NCBI GenBank assembly: GCA_029547205.1
Contig: JAKPPT010000115.1
Coordinates: forward strand, 1 to 64,000
Direction: 5' to 3'
Source: Spirochaetota bacterium
GTDB lineage: Bacteria > Spirochaetota > Spirochaetia > Treponematales > UBA12059
Length of the DNA: 64,000 nt
Below, piece by piece: positions 26,122 to 34,803 of this stretch (its first letter is position 1; every line of letters begins with the position of its first letter). Both the position numbers and the translations under genes were made by a program. The notes under the pieces are model-generated. The model saw nothing but the letters and a program-made list of their open reading frames with translations, was not told where the DNA came from and did no database searches.

Positions 26122-28152
26122 CTATTTAGCCTTTATCGTGATCGGGCTGTATGCCCTTCCGGTGCCATTAAAATACTTTGAGAAAAATTCATAATAATTT
26201 AGACGGAGTGACTGTATACCAGCCGAAAGTCCTTCAAGCGCAATAACAAGCACATTGCCTACAATAAGAATTATCAATGATACAATGGAAAAACCATGAG
26301 TTGGGTTAACCATGTTTGCTATCTGGAAAAACGCTGTCATCAGGCTGACATGTGCAATACCAAGACCTGCAACACGCATAAAAGAAAGTGTGTTCGCCAG
26401 ATACCCTGAATATACTTCGAGAATGCTGACAATCCACTCCATAAAATAGTTCATATAGCGCATTGCTCGTGATTCATGTACATGAGATGCATGCTGTGAA
26501 CCATGCTTTTTTTCTGCAATATGTTCCAGTGGTGCTTTCAGCGCAAGTAAACATGTAGGTACTATCAGCAAAAACAGCAGGCTGCTCACCGGCGGCAGCG
26601 CTTTATAGTTATGATTCACAAAATAAAATGCAACCCATGCTCCTGCTGCATATATCCAGCCACCTACAAGACCAGCTTTATCAAATACAAGCGTTATCCA
26701 ATTCTTTTTTCGCGCAAGATTTATCCAGTTTAGTATGAGACCAGTACCGAGCACAATCATGCCAAACTTAATCGTTATCCCTAAAATGTCATATACCGAT
26801 CTCACTCCTCCTACAGTTACCGGTTCTCCATTGATAATGCGGTGATAGGGAAACCAGAGCGGTGGCAACAGTGCATAGCCAAAGATAGAGCCAAAGAGCA
26901 ACCCCGATATAATTGCTGATATACCACAGTACACAATAAGTAGTCCGAGCGTTGTGCTGCTGTTATTTTTTTTTGATCGTAAAAACCACAATAAGCCTGC
27001 GATACATAAAACTAAACCATGACCTGCATCACCAAACATGAGCCCAAACATGGTAAGATATGAAATTGCAACAAAGGCAGTCGGATCAATCGCACCATAC
27101 TGCGGTACTCCGTAGTTAGTAACGAGTGTTTGAAACGGAGCGAGTACATGTGGATTTTTTATTTCAGTAGGAGGTTTTAGCCCCTGCTTTTCAGCATCTT
27201 CCACAGTAAGCCACTCAATATAGCAGCAATTATTGCTTGCTGTTCGTATGCCCTTTTCCACACGATCCATGTCTTTTTCAGGTATCCATCCAGTTATTAA
27301 TGCAGTACTTGCAGTTTTTGCAAATGAAGACCGTATTGCACCAGAAAGTTCAGCTGCGCGTAGTTTTGACCAGATTTCTGCAAGCTCAGATCCATGGTCT
27401 TCAAATAATCTGTTAAAACTCTGGGCACATTCATCAAGTGTTGCTGTGAGTTTTTTCCGCTTATTCTCTAAATCTGCAAGCGAATTAGCTGTTGCGGTGG
27501 TATCGATGGCCTGTTTTATTTGTTCACTCCAGCCATATTTTTGCAATAATGCAATAACACGGCTTTCATCACGTTTGAGCATTACCACCACAATAAATCT
27601 GGTATTGTTCAGTGCTTGTTCTCCAGGGATGATAACAACGGGAAGCGACGAGAGTGCTTTTTCTACCGCTGTCCATGAACTCTCGTTCACTGTACCACTC
27701 TTAACGGTTAAAAATGCGGAGTTTGCAAAGATTTCAGTGCCCCCAGCTTTATATAGCTCTATCTGGCGGCGTATCTCATCCAGTTTTAAGATTTGTTCTT
27801 GAATTTCTTTTTGTCGTTCACGAATACCAGTAATCTGAGACGCGAATGTATCAAATTGCTTCTCAATATCCTTACTGCTGGGCACAGGAGTTCCAACATA
27901 GACAGACGGATCAGGTCGTGCTATCCGCATAGGTGCTAGCTGCAAAAAACCTTCAACCCGTCGCCTCAATTCTTTTATGGTATCCAGCTCTGGATCCTGC
28001 TCCTGTGCTTTTAGCTTTGTCCCTATTTCAGAGAGCTCCCGTACTGATACTGCATCAAGTACACCGAGCTTTAAAAGTTCATCGGAAACTGTTTGCACGT
28101 CCTTTGCCAGTATTGCAGCATAAAGCAGCTTCATCGGTACCGTAAAAATCAT
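26122..28152 (-). CDS. atpI: V-type ATP synthase subunit I (a-type stator)
   Basis: A large membrane stator, 676 aa, with the two-part layout of the family: a cytoplasmic half (about 1-340, coiled coil around QFDTFASQITGIRERQKEIQEQ) and a membrane half with seven or eight helices. The conserved blocks FVAISYLTMFGLMFGDAGHGLVL, FGSIFGYALLPPLWFP and YSGYLANTLSFMRVAGLGIAHVSLM are visible; the essential Arg of the ion half-channels lies in the NTLSFMRVAG block. It passes ions past the K ring. It begins by a 4-base overlap with atpC. Confidence 0.94.
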   Translation of the reverse strand: MIFTVPMKLLYAAILAKDVQTVSDELLKLGVLDAVSVRELSEIGTKLKAQEQDPELDTIKELRRRVEGFLQLAPMRIARPDPSVYVGTPVPSSKDIEKQFDTFASQITGIRERQKEIQEQILKLDEIRRQIELYKAGGTEIFANSAFLTVKSGTVNESSWTAVEKALSSLPVVIIPGEQALNNTRFIVVVMLKRDESRVIALLQKYGWSEQIKQAIDTTATANSLADLENKRKKLTATLDECAQSFNRLFEDHGSELAEIWSKLRAAELSGAIRSSFAKTASTALITGWIPEKDMDRVEKGIRTASNNCCYIEWLTVEDAEKQGLKPPTEIKNPHVLAPFQTLVTNYGVPQYGAIDPTAFVAISYLTMFGLMFGDAGHGLVLCIAGLLWFLRSKKNNSSTTLGLLIVYCGISAIISGLLFGSIFGYALLPPLWFPYHRIINGEPVTVGGVRSVYDILGITIKFGMIVLGTGLILNWINLARKKNWITLVFDKAGLVGGWIYAAGAWVAFYFVNHNYKALPPVSSLLFLLIVPTCLLALKAPLEHIAEKKHGSQHASHVHESRAMRYMNYFMEWIVSILEVYSGYLANTLSFMRVAGLGIAHVSLMTAFFQIANMVNPTHGFSIVSLIILIVGNVLVIALEGLSAGIQSLRLNYYEFFSKYFNGTGRAYSPITIKAK

Positions 28153-29210
28153 ACAATACTCCGTATCCGTTCTTCAGATAGCCCATAATACTTGGCGTTA
28201 AGAATAGTTCTCACAGAAACAATTTCATCACCAAGTAGAATAAAGTATGCAATAATTATTCCTATTGAGAATGGATTCCCAGCCAGCAATTTTCTCGCTT
28301 CCATGTTACGCATTTCTCGCAGCACTCGTTCTAGAGTAGCAAGTTTTGAACTCAAATCTCCCCTGCTCCACAATGACGCAAGTCCTGCATATTTTTTGCC
28401 AAGAAGCACCAGCGCAGCTGCTGGGATATTTTCACTTGCATAGAGTGTTTTGAGTGATTTAACACTTACAGCATCTTCATACTGTATGAGATATTTTTCA
28501 ATATCAGTATTACAAAGTCCTAAAAAGGTGTTGAGCCGGACAAGACTGGCAATATTTTCTATATCTACATCAAGTGCAATAAACTTTTGCGCAATGCTAA
28601 TATCGCTGCGAGGAAGATTTTTGCAGGCTTGCTCTAGTAAAGCATAGTAAAGCTTATCAAGAGCTGTTTCCAGCTCAAAAAGTGTTCCAAGTTTCACAAC
28701 GTTTGGTAAACACTCTTTAATGACAGCAAAATAGCTGGTATTTAAAAATTCCTGTATTACTTCATCTGTATTATTGGCGCTTAAGATTTTGTTGATATTG
28801 AAACTATCGATGGTCGGACCACGATAGCAATAGACTGTTCTATCATCAATCGATCTACCGCGCACATGCGCATCAAACCATAGCCTGATAGTATTCTTAA
28901 CATGTTCAATCTCAGGCCCTCTCGCAAGCGCACGCACAAATGATGTTAACGGTTCTTCTACTAACGATATAACTTCTAAATACGCATTGAGTTCCATGGC
29001 AAAAAGCTCTGCTTCTGCCATTTTAAGATCTCCAGTCGAGGAATAGATTTTTTCTAAAATTTCAAAGGGAGTACTACGCAGCGGAAGAAAGCTTTCGATA
29101 AGTGTTTTTGCTTGAATAGCATTATTCAAGTTTTCTTTTTTAATAAATAAATCGAGCCGAGTTTTGAGTTTAGCATTGATGTAACTGTATAGTTCCAGAC
29201 TCGATTTCAT
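28149..29210 (-). CDS. atpC: V-type ATP synthase subunit C (AC39/d-like)
   Basis: A 353-aa helical funnel subunit that joins the central stalk to the K ring. Segments such as LYSYINAKLKTRLDLFIKK at the start, IRLWFDAHVRGR, and RNMEARKLLAGNPFSIGIIIAYFILLGDEIVSVRTILNAKYYGLSEERIRSIV at the end fit the V-ATPase C/AC39 family (the last block is the best conserved). It overlaps both neighbours by 4 bases. Its place before atpI, instead of after the E gene as in common archaeal operons, is notable. Confidence 0.88.
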   Translation of the reverse strand: MKSSLELYSYINAKLKTRLDLFIKKENLNNAIQAKTLIESFLPLRSTPFEILEKIYSSTGDLKMAEAELFAMELNAYLEVISLVEEPLTSFVRALARGPEIEHVKNTIRLWFDAHVRGRSIDDRTVYCYRGPTIDSFNINKILSANNTDEVIQEFLNTSYFAVIKECLPNVVKLGTLFELETALDKLYYALLEQACKNLPRSDISIAQKFIALDVDIENIASLVRLNTFLGLCNTDIEKYLIQYEDAVSVKSLKTLYASENIPAAALVLLGKKYAGLASLWSRGDLSSKLATLERVLREMRNMEARKLLAGNPFSIGIIIAYFILLGDEIVSVRTILNAKYYGLSEERIRSIV

Positions 29211-29536
29211 GATTCATTGTCCAGCACAGAAGCTGATACAATCATGACAGCTGTTTGCACCGCTTGCTCAATGACCGGCTCAAGCTGCTTATACTGTTCT
29301 GTAAATATGCTTTCGCGTTTCAGTCTGGTCTTTTCTATAAACTGTGCTGATTGCTGTTTTGCTTCATCAATTTTTTGTCTGGCAATCAGTGTGGCCTGTT
29401 CTTTTGCCCGTTGCAGGATACTGTCAGCATCAGCCTCTGCTTGAGCCTTTTTTTGTGCTGCATTTTTTTGAGCTTGCTCAATACGTGTTTTTGCTTCCTG
29501 TTCGGCTGTAAGTATAGAATCAATTAGCTGCTTCAT
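29207..29536 (-). CDS. V-type ATP synthase subunit G/H-like peripheral stalk protein
   Basis: A 109-aa, almost entirely helical, charged protein (EAKTRIEQAQKNAAQKKAQA, ARQKIDEAKQQSAQFIEKTR), which fits the G/H (AhaH, NtpF-like) peripheral stalk partner of subunit E. Start 29536 chosen because AAAGGA precedes it. It is the first gene of the operon and overlaps atpC by 4 bases. The assignment rests on composition and context; helical proteins of this kind have little specific sequence. Confidence 0.8.
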   Translation of the reverse strand: MKQLIDSILTAEQEAKTRIEQAQKNAAQKKAQAEADADSILQRAKEQATLIARQKIDEAKQQSAQFIEKTRLKRESIFTEQYKQLEPVIEQAVQTAVMIVSASVLDNES

Positions 29537-29601
29537 ACAGTGATTCCTTTCGCTCAAACAAACACCTATGTGCTGTGCGCTCTGGACGCCCATCACGGTT
29601 T

Positions 29602-29630
29602 AGTATATCCAATTTGCTCGTATGTGTCTA
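29602..29630 (-). promoter_or_regulatory. promoter of the V-ATPase operon
   Basis: On the minus strand TAGACA (29625-29630), 17 bases, TATACT (29602-29607): five of six bases match the consensus in each box. The leader is about 60 bases. Confidence 0.6.
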
Positions 29631-29724
29631 GTGTTTCAAGTGATTTATTTCAAAAAGTAAATTAATTACAAACAATATTTTTCACTTTTCTTTTTTAATA
29701 ATTGTGCTATGATACTGGTACGTT

Positions 29725-30432
29725 ATGAAACAACTACTAATAATGCTCGCATGCTTTTTATCGTTATTTATGTCTGGATGCTCATCATCAGTAGAGACAG
29801 CCATCAGTGCTACAGGTGCCATCTCGATATTTATTAAAACCGATGTCTACCCTTCGCTCGAATCGAAGATAAGACCCTTTAGCACTGCAAAGGATGGGCC
29901 AGTAATCAATGCTGCTGATGTATTTCACATATCGCTCCCAAAAGGATTAACGCTGCTCAGCTCTAAAAATCCTTCTCTGCTCTCGTACGAAGGAACATTT
30001 AGAATCGATAATCTGGAAGAGTTTTTAGCTATGAATCCAGAAATCAAAGAATCTGGTGCCATTATCAGTACTAAAACAGCATCATGGGAAGAATTGACAC
30101 TTACTTTTTCACGTAAAACAGCCAGATTATTTGTAAACATATTCCCATTTCTCAATAACGATCTCCTTGATGCACTGGCGCCTCCTGCTCTATACGAGGG
30201 AGAAAGCACACCAGAGGAATATAAAAAAATGCTCAGTTCCCTATTTGGTAAAAAAGCCATGCAGGATATTGAAACTGCTGTTCTGCGCTTGAATATAAAA
30301 ACTCCAGCACCGATACTTGAATTAGAAGGCTGCAGTAAAACAGGAAATGCTCTTGCAACCCTAACAGTGCCTCTTTTGACCTGTATTATACTAGAACAGC
30401 CAATAACGATACGATTACGCTGGCAGCGCTGA
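29725..30432 (+). CDS. lipoprotein of unknown function
   Basis: A 235-aa protein starting MKQLLIMLACFLSLFMSGC, a signal peptide with lipobox (Cys19). The mature protein (HISLPKGLTLLSSKNPSLLSYEGTF, WEELTLTFSRKTARLFVNIF, ILELEGCSKTGNALATLTVP) looks like a mixed alpha/beta envelope domain that I do not recognise. No Shine-Dalgarno sequence is evident; a -10-like TATGAT (about 29708) lies close to the start. It is followed after 24 bases by the phosphatase genes, so it is probably the first gene of that signalling operon and might act in the same envelope-related response. Confidence 0.7.
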   Translation: MKQLLIMLACFLSLFMSGCSSSVETAISATGAISIFIKTDVYPSLESKIRPFSTAKDGPVINAADVFHISLPKGLTLLSSKNPSLLSYEGTFRIDNLEEFLAMNPEIKESGAIISTKTASWEELTLTFSRKTARLFVNIFPFLNNDLLDALAPPALYEGESTPEEYKKMLSSLFGKKAMQDIETAVLRLNIKTPAPILELEGCSKTGNALATLTVPLLTCIILEQPITIRLRWQR

Positions 30433-30456
30433 TACTGTCAAAAAAAGGAGTCTGGT

Positions 30457-31848
30457 TTGGAATTTTGGACATTGCAAAGTCTCATCCGTAACCTGGTATG
30501 GATTGTCGGTACAGTGCTTTATGGTGTTATTACGTATTTTGTTACCGATGGATTTTCCTTTACCGCATCCTGGTTTATGAGTGCGTTACTGTTTTTTGTC
30601 TGGCTGCTATTTCTGGAAAATTTCCAATCAAGACTCGAGAACAGTGCCTATCAAAAAATCAAAGCCAGAAAAGCCAATGCATTATTAACGCAATTTATAG
30701 AGCGCATCGGTACCTGCTTTACATTCCAGGAATTTGCTTCTGCGATTCGTGAAGAACTCGAAATGCAGTTTGACGCTACAGTACTTTTAATACGCAGCAG
30801 CACATGGGAAATTATCTATAACAGTACAACTACAATTGGGAATCAAGAATCAACAAAAGAAATATTAAAAAAGAACTTTTTTGAACTATCCGAGGGGTTT
30901 GGATTTCTTGACGATAATCTCAATCTGACCAGTATCAAAACTGATTCACGAGGATTTTTTATTTACTGTAAAGGCTACTATATTTTTTGTATAACACGAA
31001 TGGCGGAACGCGTTGATTCTGATATATACCGCATCTTATATGCTGAACTCCTTTTGTTTTTTGATCGTGTGCTAACTGTTTCAAGGCTATTTGAAATCGC
31101 AGCACTTTCTAAAGAATGGCATCTCATTGCAGAAACACAACGCTCATTCCTGCCAAGAGAGCTTCCTGAACACCCGCTCATGAAAATGGCAACTTACTTC
31201 CGACCGCTCATTAACGTTTCTGGTGATTTTTATGATGTGATAAAAATTGACAATGACCGTATGCTCGTTGTGTTAGGTGATGTGTCCGGTAAAGGACTTG
31301 GTGCTGCAATGGTAATGGGTATTGTAATCAATGCAATTCGTACAGCGTCTAACAAAACCAATCTTCCTGCAATTATTACAAAATGTGATGCTGCTATTCA
31401 TGAAATGGGATTTGATGATAAATATACTGTGCTTTTCATTGGCCTCATTGATTTTACAGTAAAAAAGCTATTTTATGTTAACGCGGCAATGCCCGATCAG
31501 TTTCAGATTGTGCAAACCATTAAAGGCCCCGTCATTAAGCGTCTTGAATCCAACGCCAGTCTTATTGGACTTGTACCGCTCGACCAAATTCCTGTATCAG
31601 AAACTGAAATTCGTTCCAACGATGTAATCATTCTCACGACTGATGGACTTCTGGAATTAGAAAATGAAGAAGGAAAGCTTTTTGAACAGCATCCCGACAC
31701 GCTAAAATTGCTCTATAAGAGTATTGAAATGAATATCGAAGACACTGTTGATCAGCTTGCTACTCTGGGCGAAGTTTATGCTGGTAAAAAACAGCTCCGT
31801 GACGATATTACTATACTGGGAATTAAAATGGAGCGTTTATGGGATTAA
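30457..31848 (+). CDS. SpoIIE/RsbU-type PP2C phosphatase with membrane anchor
   Basis: A 463-aa protein. It starts with TTG at 30457, 6 bases after AAGGAG. Two hydrophobic helices (about 10-50) anchor it; a GAF-like middle (about 70-200) probably senses a signal; the PP2C domain (about 220-463) is complete: FRPLINVSGDFYDVIKI, VVLGDVSGKGLGAAMVMG, FYVNAAMPDQF, IILTTDGLLELEN and RDDITILGI supply the metal-binding Asp residues. Such enzymes dephosphorylate an anti-sigma-factor antagonist of the STAS type; one is encoded two genes downstream. The end overlaps the next gene by 10 bases. Confidence 0.9.
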   Translation: MEFWTLQSLIRNLVWIVGTVLYGVITYFVTDGFSFTASWFMSALLFFVWLLFLENFQSRLENSAYQKIKARKANALLTQFIERIGTCFTFQEFASAIREELEMQFDATVLLIRSSTWEIIYNSTTTIGNQESTKEILKKNFFELSEGFGFLDDNLNLTSIKTDSRGFFIYCKGYYIFCITRMAERVDSDIYRILYAELLLFFDRVLTVSRLFEIAALSKEWHLIAETQRSFLPRELPEHPLMKMATYFRPLINVSGDFYDVIKIDNDRMLVVLGDVSGKGLGAAMVMGIVINAIRTASNKTNLPAIITKCDAAIHEMGFDDKYTVLFIGLIDFTVKKLFYVNAAMPDQFQIVQTIKGPVIKRLESNASLIGLVPLDQIPVSETEIRSNDVIILTTDGLLELENEEGKLFEQHPDTLKLLYKSIEMNIEDTVDQLATLGEVYAGKKQLRDDITILGIKMERLWD

Positions 31849-33971
31849 TTATTGTATCAATTCTCGTAAGTATCATTGCCACCTTGTACATACTGCATGC
31901 AGTTAGATATTTCCATAATACAACATCGTTTTTCTTAAAACTTTCAACCGTTGCAATTTTCTTCTATGCACTATTGCTATCTCTGGGATACCTCATTGCA
32001 GAATCTAATTCGGAACTTGCGACCACCTTTGTAAAGACATCGGGAGCACTGGCATTCTCTACCTTTATCTTTCTTTTTAGAATAATACTATTTTTCCCTT
32101 ATCAAAAAAAATTAACACTGCTCAATTTTTTTGTTCTTGCAGTTTCTGCATTCTTTGTCTGGAGAATAATTGGAACAAACGATTATGTCGAATCTGTCCG
32201 CCGTGTACAATTTGAATTCATCAGGTTTAATGGTCCATTGCACAACATTTATGCACTCATCGGAGTTGGTATCGGCATTGTCTGCATTATCATCTGTATC
32301 ATTCGAGCGCTTACAATCTCAAGCAAAATTTATCGTCAGCAGCTACTGCTCATTGCTTCTGGTTATATACTGCACACTATATTTGGATATGTTTTTGCTA
32401 TCTATCTTCCAGAACATGGCTTTGCATACCTGTATCCTGTATCAACAATTCCATCATTCCTGAGCATTGCAAGTATTGCTTTTGCCATGAATGCAACACG
32501 TCTTTTTCACCTACCCACAGTAATAAAATCAGTTACAACACGAATCCTGATATTTCTCCTTTTTGGCATTCCCGTCGGATTTATTGTTGCTTCTGCATAT
32601 CTTTTACGGCTGGAATCTCCATGGGTCGCGCTCGGAGTAAGTATTTTCATTTTCCTTCCCGGGTTTAAATTAGCTAATAGCTTTTATGAAAAATACTTTG
32701 TAACTATTCAGAATGAAAGCACCCGTGAAGCTCTGGAAGCAGCCATTGCACATATCAATCTGGCAAGTGGCCGTGATGCTGTGCTCAATGAATTGCTTGG
32801 AATATTGCAAAACAGTTTTAACTGTAATGCAATTCAAATTCTAGTTGAGACAGAGCAAGGGAGAATTGAACAAGCCTGGCCGGAAACCAATCGCCCTATT
32901 ATACTGGAGCGAACCGATCCATACATTGAACTATTATCAAACATTAAAGAAAAAGTCATACTTAAAACTGATATCATCTCATCACCAGCATTTCATGAGT
33001 ATAAAGATTCATTGCTTGCATTATTTGAAAAATTATCTGCTGAAGCGATCGTTGTTTCAAAAGAAGGTCAAAGGATAATAGGTATCTTTATTTTTGGAGC
33101 AAAGCTGAGCGGTGCAGACTACAATACTAATGACTACCTTGCATTGAATGCTATACAGGGAAAACTATTTGTAATTGCATACTATGCACGCCATGTTGAG
33201 CGTGAAGCTCTGCTTATCACTGTTCAAAAGCAAATTGGTCTTGCAGACCAGATTATTCATTCTGTACAGGAGCATATTGATCCGATTGTATATCCTGGAG
33301 TGGATACTGCTTATAAGACCTTCTCAACAAGAAAACTTGGGGGCGACCTATTTGATTCGGTAAAAATCTCAGAACATCGCTGGTTTTTTATTCTTGGCGA
33401 CATTTCAGGCAAAGGCCTCAATGCTGCTATGTCAATGGTTATCTTAAAAGCGATGATACGAAATCTATTGCATGAAGAGTCAGATTTTTTACAGCTTATT
33501 GCAAAACTCAATGAATTTATAAAAGATCACCTACCGCGCGGAACTTTTTTTGCAGGAGTACTTGGATTTCTGGCACTTGATAAACGGTCAATATATTTTG
33601 TTAACTGTGGCATTCCTGCAATGATGCTTCGCAGTCCAAGTTTTGATACTGTTATCGAAGTACAGGGAGAAGGCCGCATGCTTGGAATTGTGCGGAATAT
33701 TATACCCTATCTTAAGCCTAAGAAACTTCCGCTCCCTCATGGTTCCACTCTTGTGATTACTACCGATGGCATTCTCGAAGCTGCTAACATACGGGGTGAA
33801 CAGTATGGCAAAGAGCGTCTTACCAGAATTATCAATGAAAATAAAAACAAATCTGCTTCAGAAATAATCGACGCAGTACTTGCCAGTGCCAATGCTTTTA
33901 CTGACAAAAAGCTTGATGATGATATCACAATACTTGCAATAAATCTTTATGATACAAGGAGCTCACAATGA
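31839..33971 (+). CDS. multispanning membrane protein with GAF and SpoIIE-type PP2C domains
   Basis: A 710-aa second phosphatase. Residues 1-~260 contain about eight hydrophobic helices resembling 7TM or histidine-kinase-type sensor regions; residues about 285-445 form a GAF-like domain (ALEAAIAHINLASGRDAVLNELLGILQN onward); about 465-706 is the PP2C domain with RKLGGDLFDSVKI, FFILGDISGKGLNAAMSM, YFVNCGIPAMML, LVITTDGILEAANI and LDDDITILAIN. All catalytic Asp positions are present. Two related phosphatases with different sensor parts next to one STAS protein suggest two inputs into one switch. It overlaps the STAS gene by 4 bases. Confidence 0.9.
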   Translation: MGLIIVSILVSIIATLYILHAVRYFHNTTSFFLKLSTVAIFFYALLLSLGYLIAESNSELATTFVKTSGALAFSTFIFLFRIILFFPYQKKLTLLNFFVLAVSAFFVWRIIGTNDYVESVRRVQFEFIRFNGPLHNIYALIGVGIGIVCIIICIIRALTISSKIYRQQLLLIASGYILHTIFGYVFAIYLPEHGFAYLYPVSTIPSFLSIASIAFAMNATRLFHLPTVIKSVTTRILIFLLFGIPVGFIVASAYLLRLESPWVALGVSIFIFLPGFKLANSFYEKYFVTIQNESTREALEAAIAHINLASGRDAVLNELLGILQNSFNCNAIQILVETEQGRIEQAWPETNRPIILERTDPYIELLSNIKEKVILKTDIISSPAFHEYKDSLLALFEKLSAEAIVVSKEGQRIIGIFIFGAKLSGADYNTNDYLALNAIQGKLFVIAYYARHVEREALLITVQKQIGLADQIIHSVQEHIDPIVYPGVDTAYKTFSTRKLGGDLFDSVKISEHRWFFILGDISGKGLNAAMSMVILKAMIRNLLHEESDFLQLIAKLNEFIKDHLPRGTFFAGVLGFLALDKRSIYFVNCGIPAMMLRSPSFDTVIEVQGEGRMLGIVRNIIPYLKPKKLPLPHGSTLVITTDGILEAANIRGEQYGKERLTRIINENKNKSASEIIDAVLASANAFTDKKLDDDITILAINLYDTRSSQ

Positions 33972-34294
33972 CAGGAATTAGCATTCAAGTCAGCGAAGAA
34001 AACGGTTTTACTATTTTAACAATTTCCGGACCAATCAACAGCTACACATTTACTGAATTGCAAGAAAAAATAAACAAATATGCCGGTAAGGTAAACCTTG
34101 CAATTCATCTCGGTGGCGTAACTACGATGACCTCAGCTGGAATTGGTGTAATACTTGCAGCAATTGAAGACACAGAAGCTGCTGGTAAAAAGATATTTAT
34201 TATTGCACCATCAGAAATAGCCAGACTTGCAATGGAATCTACCGGATTTATGGATTCATTTCCTATACTCAACAGCATAAAGGAATTGCAATAA
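33968..34294 (+). CDS. STAS-domain anti-sigma factor antagonist (SpoIIAA/RsbV-like)
   Basis: A 108-aa STAS protein: ENGFTILTISGPINSYTFTELQEKI at the start and LAIHLGGVTTMTSAGIGVILAAIEDTEAAGKKIFII. The phospho-acceptor position is Ser56 in MTSAGIG; the usual Asp just before it is Thr. Unphosphorylated STAS proteins bind the partner kinase and free its target; the two phosphatases upstream would reactivate this one. ATGA overlap with the upstream gene. It is the central switch of the module. Confidence 0.88.
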   Translation: MTGISIQVSEENGFTILTISGPINSYTFTELQEKINKYAGKVNLAIHLGGVTTMTSAGIGVILAAIEDTEAAGKKIFIIAPSEIARLAMESTGFMDSFPILNSIKELQ

Positions 34295-34310
34295 ATAAAT
34301 TTTACTACTT

Positions 34311-34736
34311 ATGAAAAAAATAGCTATCAGAATAATAAAACTACACAATGTTTCTAAGCGATTAGAATTGTTATGCAAAAAAGCAGTTTTTTGCAATGAA
34401 AACGAACGCAATAAAATACTCATCACTGCAAGCGAACTTATTGATAATCTCATCACACATGGAGAGATTGGCGTGCTCGGGGTTATCGTAACACTGAGAA
34501 TAGAAAAGCATCGCATTACCTGTGGCATATATGTTGAGACACATAATGCTTTTGCAGAGTTTTCAAAAAGAATGGAAACCTGCAAAGATAATCCCGATGC
34601 ACATAAGCCATGGTATGACATAAAAGAACACCGCTGGCATGGACTTGGGCTTCGCATGTGTGAAAATTTAGCTGATCGCGTTCGGTATCGTGCAGGTAAA
34701 AAACTAGATAGAATCTATTTTGAGATTTTTAGATAA
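34311..34736 (+). CDS. HATPase serine kinase / anti-sigma-like protein (RsbW/SpoIIAB type)
   Basis: A 141-aa GHKL-fold ATPase. The N box is TASELIDNLITHG (39-51: Glu42, Asn46, His50), the glycine box is WHGLGLRMCENLADRVRY, and the fold order matches RsbW-type kinases (HATPase_c_2). It should phosphorylate the STAS protein encoded 16 bases upstream and bind a partner when the STAS protein is phosphorylated. No sigma factor gene is near, so the output partner is unknown; in spirochaetes and others such modules may control diguanylate cyclases or transcription factors. Confidence 0.82.
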   Translation: MKKIAIRIIKLHNVSKRLELLCKKAVFCNENERNKILITASELIDNLITHGEIGVLGVIVTLRIEKHRITCGIYVETHNAFAEFSKRMETCKDNPDAHKPWYDIKEHRWHGLGLRMCENLADRVRYRAGKKLDRIYFEIFR

Positions 34737-34769
34737 CTACAGCACCGGGTATATGCACGGCGCTGTAGT
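34736..34769. terminator. stem-loop between convergent genes
   Basis: ACTACAGC and GCTGTAGT form an 8-bp stem, extended by CCG/CGG across one mismatch. It lies between the kinase gene and the opposing DHOD-like gene. There is no long T-run; it probably ends transcription weakly in both directions. Confidence 0.5.
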
Positions 34770-34803
34770 ACTTCATTGCTATTCACACCTATGTAACAAT
34801 TAT

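Noticed and set aside
27233-27802. A 189-codon open frame antisense to atpI
   Set aside because: Serine-rich shadow of the coiled-coil part of atpI with no start site or recognisable domain.
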